From contig NC_065877.1 in assembly GCF_933775445.1 (NCBI RefSeq), positions 1,984,001 to 2,048,000 of the forward strand: a stretch of DNA of 64,000 nucleotides, written 5' to 3'. Each line of letters opens with the position of its first letter. The stretch's first letter is position 1. The notes beneath the pieces are model-generated. The model made no database searches and was not told the origin of the DNA. It worked only from the letters and a program-made list of their open reading frames with translations. This DNA comes from Argentina anserina (Eukaryota > Streptophyta > Magnoliopsida > Rosales > Rosaceae). The translations under genes and the position numbers were made by a program. Of this stretch, positions 59,429 to 64,000 are shown piece after piece.

Positions 59429-62400
59429 GTTAGCTACCACTCTCAACTCTCTCAAAGATTTCTACCAATCTATTTCTTGGTATTCACAGATCTTATAAAT
59501 CTAAAGGTTCATTGCATCTCTTGGCTTTATTCCCTTTTAAAAAGAGAATACTCAATACCCAAGAGAGGGAGGGAAGGGTCTGCAAATTCCTACCCTTTCT
59601 GGCTATACATGCATAGATATATAGTACACGCAAGTCACTGCAGTTTCTGGTATTCCATAATGGACCAGCTACCTATAAATATGTTTATGTTTTTCTTTTT
59701 CTTCCTTTTCTTTACCTATCATATAATCATCACACATATATTTGATATGCTCTGCAATTATTTTCCCTAAACTAAAAAGCTACAAGATCCAAAACCTGAT
59801 GCCATGTACCATTCATCCTTTCCATAATTTTCTTTCAGTAATTATTGGTCTCTCTTCTTCTCTCTCCAGGTCTCTTATATTAAACTAATTTGTTCTTTAT
59901 ATCCAATGTGCTAACTTGTGTATGGGTCTGTGATCACGTCAAATCTTAACATTGTGTAATTTCACAGTCCACTCTCTTGGAAGTTCTTGCAAGTCTATTC
60001 TAATTTCAAGTGAGCATTCATTAACCATGTGTGATTTCATAAGATGGCACTGTCATCATATGAGAATCATTTGACAGAAGTCAATGATAGAAATCATATA
60101 ACTTCAACTGTTAACACCAGAAAATATTAAGTTTATTCCATATATTATGTCATAGTCATAAGTCTATACAATAATAATGTAAAGATCAACATTAATTAAC
60201 ATACAAAGATTTGGAGCTTCTATACTCCCCAAGTTTTAACTTGTTTCACAGACTAATAAAATGTCTGTATCTACTCTCCAAAATGAACAGAAGCTACACT
60301 CACATTCAATACCCATCATCTAGCTAAAATGAAATGACATGATGAGAGAGTGACCTCAGGCCATGTTACATCCATATCTTCTGATTCTTTTATATTTGTT
60401 AGACTTTGTCTTTTCCTAGAGAAAAATAACATTGTAATAAAGACAATGAGTTTCTATTCTTATATTAAAAAAATTATTTAGACATTCTCACTTAATATAC
60501 ATCATTTTTACTTTTACAAATACTTAAAATATTATTCCTCCATATTTTTCGGAAAATGCCTATAATTAATGTCATTATTAGATATCAAATCAAAATATTA
60601 TCCATTAATATCTTTCAAATTCTACTTTTATTCAATTATTATAAACAACTCAACAAAATCTTGATAATTATATAATCCATCTTCTCAAATTAATTTTCTC
60701 TTTCACTCCTAAATTCATAATTAATAATATTGTTTTTATTTATTTATTGATTTGATACTCACCAAATAATAAAATCAACACGAAAAATTCTAACATCTAT
60801 TGAACAATTTTTCTCTCAAGTCTTAACCAACGTTTATAAAAAAAATTAGGTAACTTTTCAATTGATACATGAAGATTAATAATGTTATTTATTGTATTTT
60901 TTTAACAATAAAAAAATAAAATAATTAAATCTTATTTAATTTATTATTCTGAATTAGAGTTTTCCTAAAATAAAATATATAAATAATGAATTGATGAAAA
61001 AATAAAAAATTATTTATATTTGCTATTTTAAAATAAATCGGTTGATAATTTTCTTATTTTTTTACTCTTATATATTTTTTTATTAATTTCACGTGCGTTG
61101 AAAAAATTAAAATGAACTTAGAAAAAGAGAGACCTAAGTGTTTTTTTAGACATATAAGAAAAGCTCCCATAAAGATACAGAGGTCATCATATTAAACAAG
61201 AAAAGAGACATTCTGAGTTTCTGGTATAGCATCTCTGAAATAGTGAAATGCATATCAGTATCAATATGGTACATAAATTGAATTATCTCACCTACTCCAA
61301 GCACCTTTCTTTTTCAGTTGGATCATCTCTCTTTCTCCCTGAACAACAAAGCTTTTCTTTTCAATGATCTTTTCAAGATTCTATTGTTAAATAAGTTAAA
61401 TGATGGTTGTTTGCTCCTGTCACTGTTTGTGTTAAGTGTTGCTGGTGTTTGATTGGGTAGTACAACATTGATATCGATAATTGGTTAATACCAAATAACC
61501 CAAAAGGGACTGTTCAACACGGAAGCCCCTCCTTTGTTTTAGATCTTTTAGCACCGTCCCTACGCTTTATTTTAATGAAGTCGTTGTTTTGATAATTTTT
61601 TTTTTCCCGTATATTATTTAGTGTTCTCTATACGTCTCATTCACGTACTTAAATCACCGTAAAAATAATTAAAATTAATTTAACAGGTGAGAAATTTCAT
61701 TAGAGCGAATGCTACGAAACTTGATTTAAGTTCTCAAAAACTAAGGGAGTAGACTAGGGTAAAATATGGTGTACACGTGTCATAAGCTCAAAGCATTTGG
61801 GAGCGGGGGACATGTATATGGGATTTTGGGATTTTCTTCTACCTTTGAAAAGGTTCATAAATTTTCATGCCTCATTGGGGTGGGTGTGATGTTGTCATCT
61901 ACTGCTTCATTGCCATGCTTGAAATTGAAATCAAATGACAAATCACTGTTGTTATGGACCTATGGTAATTATAAAATTGATTATTACCAGCATGTCATCA
62001 CCACTTTTGATAATCTTGATCTTATCTTCCATCTTTCAAGGACCATCTTTCAAGGCAAATTCTTTGTTAATCTTTTGCTTCAAGTTGCTTGATCCTTAAT
62101 TGAGTGATAAGTTACTGTGGTCCCTCGCGTGATTTAGAAGTCTTCCGTCTTGATTAAGAATTAGTAGAAGAAATAAATAATTTATCTCCTATCACTCATA
62201 AATAGTGGATAGTAATTGGTAAGCACATCGATGAAAAGACTAGTACGGAAACACTATTAGATCATGGAGGAACAGAGTTGGTTTAGATAAGAAATCCAAA
62301 GGGATTGCAACCTTCATATGTTATCTCAAAACATAGTCATCGTGAGTTGTCGAGTGAAGCGCATCTAAGTAAAGTAATTTAAATAAAAATGATCAATTTG

Positions 62401-64000
62401 TGACCGTTTTGTATTGACTCTATGATTGAGTGTCTATAAAGAATTGATAGCATATGATTTTACTATTATATAAAGTAGTAAGAAAACATAATTCGTCTAG
62501 CAAAATACAATCGGTAAGAGTAAGGACGTCACTAAAATCATTAGGCGGTGACATGAATTTCTAAATATAGATAATTTTTTATCGAGATTAAAATGTCTCA
62601 AAACACACAACCGTCATTTATCTAATCTAAAAGAAGTAAATCATTAAGGAAACCCTTCTATACATTTGTTAAAAGGGGCCCTATTTTGGCTATTTGGTTC
62701 TAAATGGTAAGAAGAAGTGAACAAGTGATCCCAAAATCATAGCTACAATGCTTAAGCATTGAGGATCTCACTCCATAGATCATTCATTCATTGAAGGCAA
62801 AAACCAAACCACATTGATAAGTGACTACGACAAAACCAAGACCTCAAAAGACAAACTAGATCGTTATCGTCCCGACCAAGCATGCCATGAGAAGCCCCTC
62901 TGCATTGACATGTTTGCCTCTACCAAATACAATCATGCAACCAAAATGGCTTAGCTAGAGAAACGAAAGGACCACTCACCCTGCCCACTCCTCCAATACG
63001 ATTCAAATCCGGCATTCCTCCCTCTATCATTGATATGAAGGGCATCAAAATGGGGTCCCTGAATTTATTTTGATCTACCAGCCATCAATATATAGCTCAC
63101 ATCATCCCCATAGTAGGCCACAAGAAAACAAGAATGTAGGATGTTGGAGTTGAGAGAGTATCCAAAGCCCTGAATGTACCAAAGATATAACTTCAAAAAC
63201 GTTTTGCTCGTAAAAATTTGTAGATCACAAGTTTGGCGGAGGATGATGAAGCCTAATGCATTATTGTTCCGTCTGTTTTCATCACATAGTTTCAAAAGTA
63301 GCCATAATCAAATCTTTCAGCACTCGCTGTCTGCGGTGAAAAGAACAGGCATATGCAAATGCAGGCCATAATCACACAAGAAAATCCATACAGGTATGTG
63401 CACTGTGCACACGTCCTTTTCCTTATCTGATTCATGTTGGAGCTAACAGTGATCAATCAGATTTCAATTCCGCAGAAAAGTCTTTGGCTCTTTGCCTGCA
63501 AACTTTACCATACGAATTGGAAGAGAAAACCAAAAATGACCTCGAGTTTACACCATATGCATGCATGGGGAGTTATCTTTTCTAATTGCTTCTTGCGCAT
63601 GCATTGAAGTATATCAGAACAGCTTCCTAACACATAAATTATAGTTGTACAAATTACATACGTACTGACATCCTTGTTCGTAGTTTTGTTACGGTCCGGT
63701 CCAGTTTGATCTTCAATCTGTAAGAGATATAGAGGAGAGGAACGTACATATAGATACCTTGTTGTGTCGGCAGTATACCTGTGGACCTGTGATCTTTATG
63801 TATGAGATACACATATCCAGCGTGATATCAGCATGCAGTCTCAATGGCCCCAGAATAGTGAAATGAGCTACGTACTGAATTTCTTCTGTTACGTACTCAG
63901 ATTTTAACAGGATTAAAAGCTGGGGCTTCGATCCACTTCTGTCCAAAGATCCTAGTACAGAAGACGCATTCATTAATTAGCTTAGAAAAAGATGCAGCAT
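59429..64000. other. Gene-free right flank
   Basis: Upstream region of AHP (a TTTATAAGA word near 59493-59501 on the minus strand could be its TATA box), then a strongly AT-rich block (about 60400-61130) and mixed sequence to the end. Open frames at 61766-62092 (plus, 108 codons) and 63713-63973 (minus, 86 codons) have no recognisable domain and I do not call them. Confidence 0.4.

Overview
This is nuclear DNA of a flowering plant. The genes are split by short GT-AG introns and encode plant-only families: a GID1 gibberellin receptor, an AHP cytokinin phosphotransfer protein, a BONZAI copine, a DCD-domain protein, a plant H2A.X ending in SQEF and a chloroplast FtsH-like protease. Many small non-autonomous DNA transposons lie between them. 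It looks like a rosid eudicot, perhaps Rosaceae (strawberry or rose relative), but the genus is a guess.

Layout. 1-810 holds a frameshifted HIT4-like gene (minus). 1406-3496 is a candidate solo LTR. 3742-5576 is a dead PIF/Harbinger transposon with TAA target duplications. 5.9-9.9 kb is a three-exon DCD gene (plus). 10.2-14.1 kb carries a minus-strand cluster of small RING genes: two intact and one broken. 14.1-19.25 kb is a transposon graveyard with a hAT MITE, a MULE-type MITE with long inverted repeats, a second HIT4 relic and a nested hAT pair. 19.4-24.5 kb is a 16-exon copine (BONZAI-like, plus), followed by a retroelement RNase H fragment. Then come cyclin L (26.5-29.3 kb), a PAT17-like DHHC S-acyltransferase (30.6-34.2 kb), an FtsH/VIR3-like zinc protease (35.2-37.4 kb) and histone H2A.X (38.3-39.1 kb), all minus. 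39.2-45.8 kb is gene-poor with three MITEs leading to GID1 (46.0-47.6 kb, plus). 48.5-49.3 kb is a hAT element with internal tandem repeats. A single-exon tail-anchored coiled-coil gene lies at 53.6-55.4 kb (minus) and an AHP gene at 58.2-59.4 kb (minus). I recognise no gene from 59.5 to 64 kb.

The most unusual signal is that RING gene 1 (10253-10807) and the RING relic (13817-14071) begin with a diverged copy of the copine's first coding exon, which specifies the N-terminal myristoylation/palmitoylation peptide. That exon is joined to UIM-like and (in gene 1) C3HC4 RING modules. This suggests local exon capture created membrane-targeted RING proteins next to a copine of the immune-suppressor BONZAI family.

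Functionally the window mixes housekeeping and signalling genes: chromatin (H2A.X), splicing (cyclin L), lipidation (PAT17), plastid biogenesis (VIR3-like), gibberellin (GID1), cytokinin (AHP) and immunity/membrane (copine). No operon-like logic is expected. Exon joins were derived by hand from GT-AG sites, reading frame and family resemblance.
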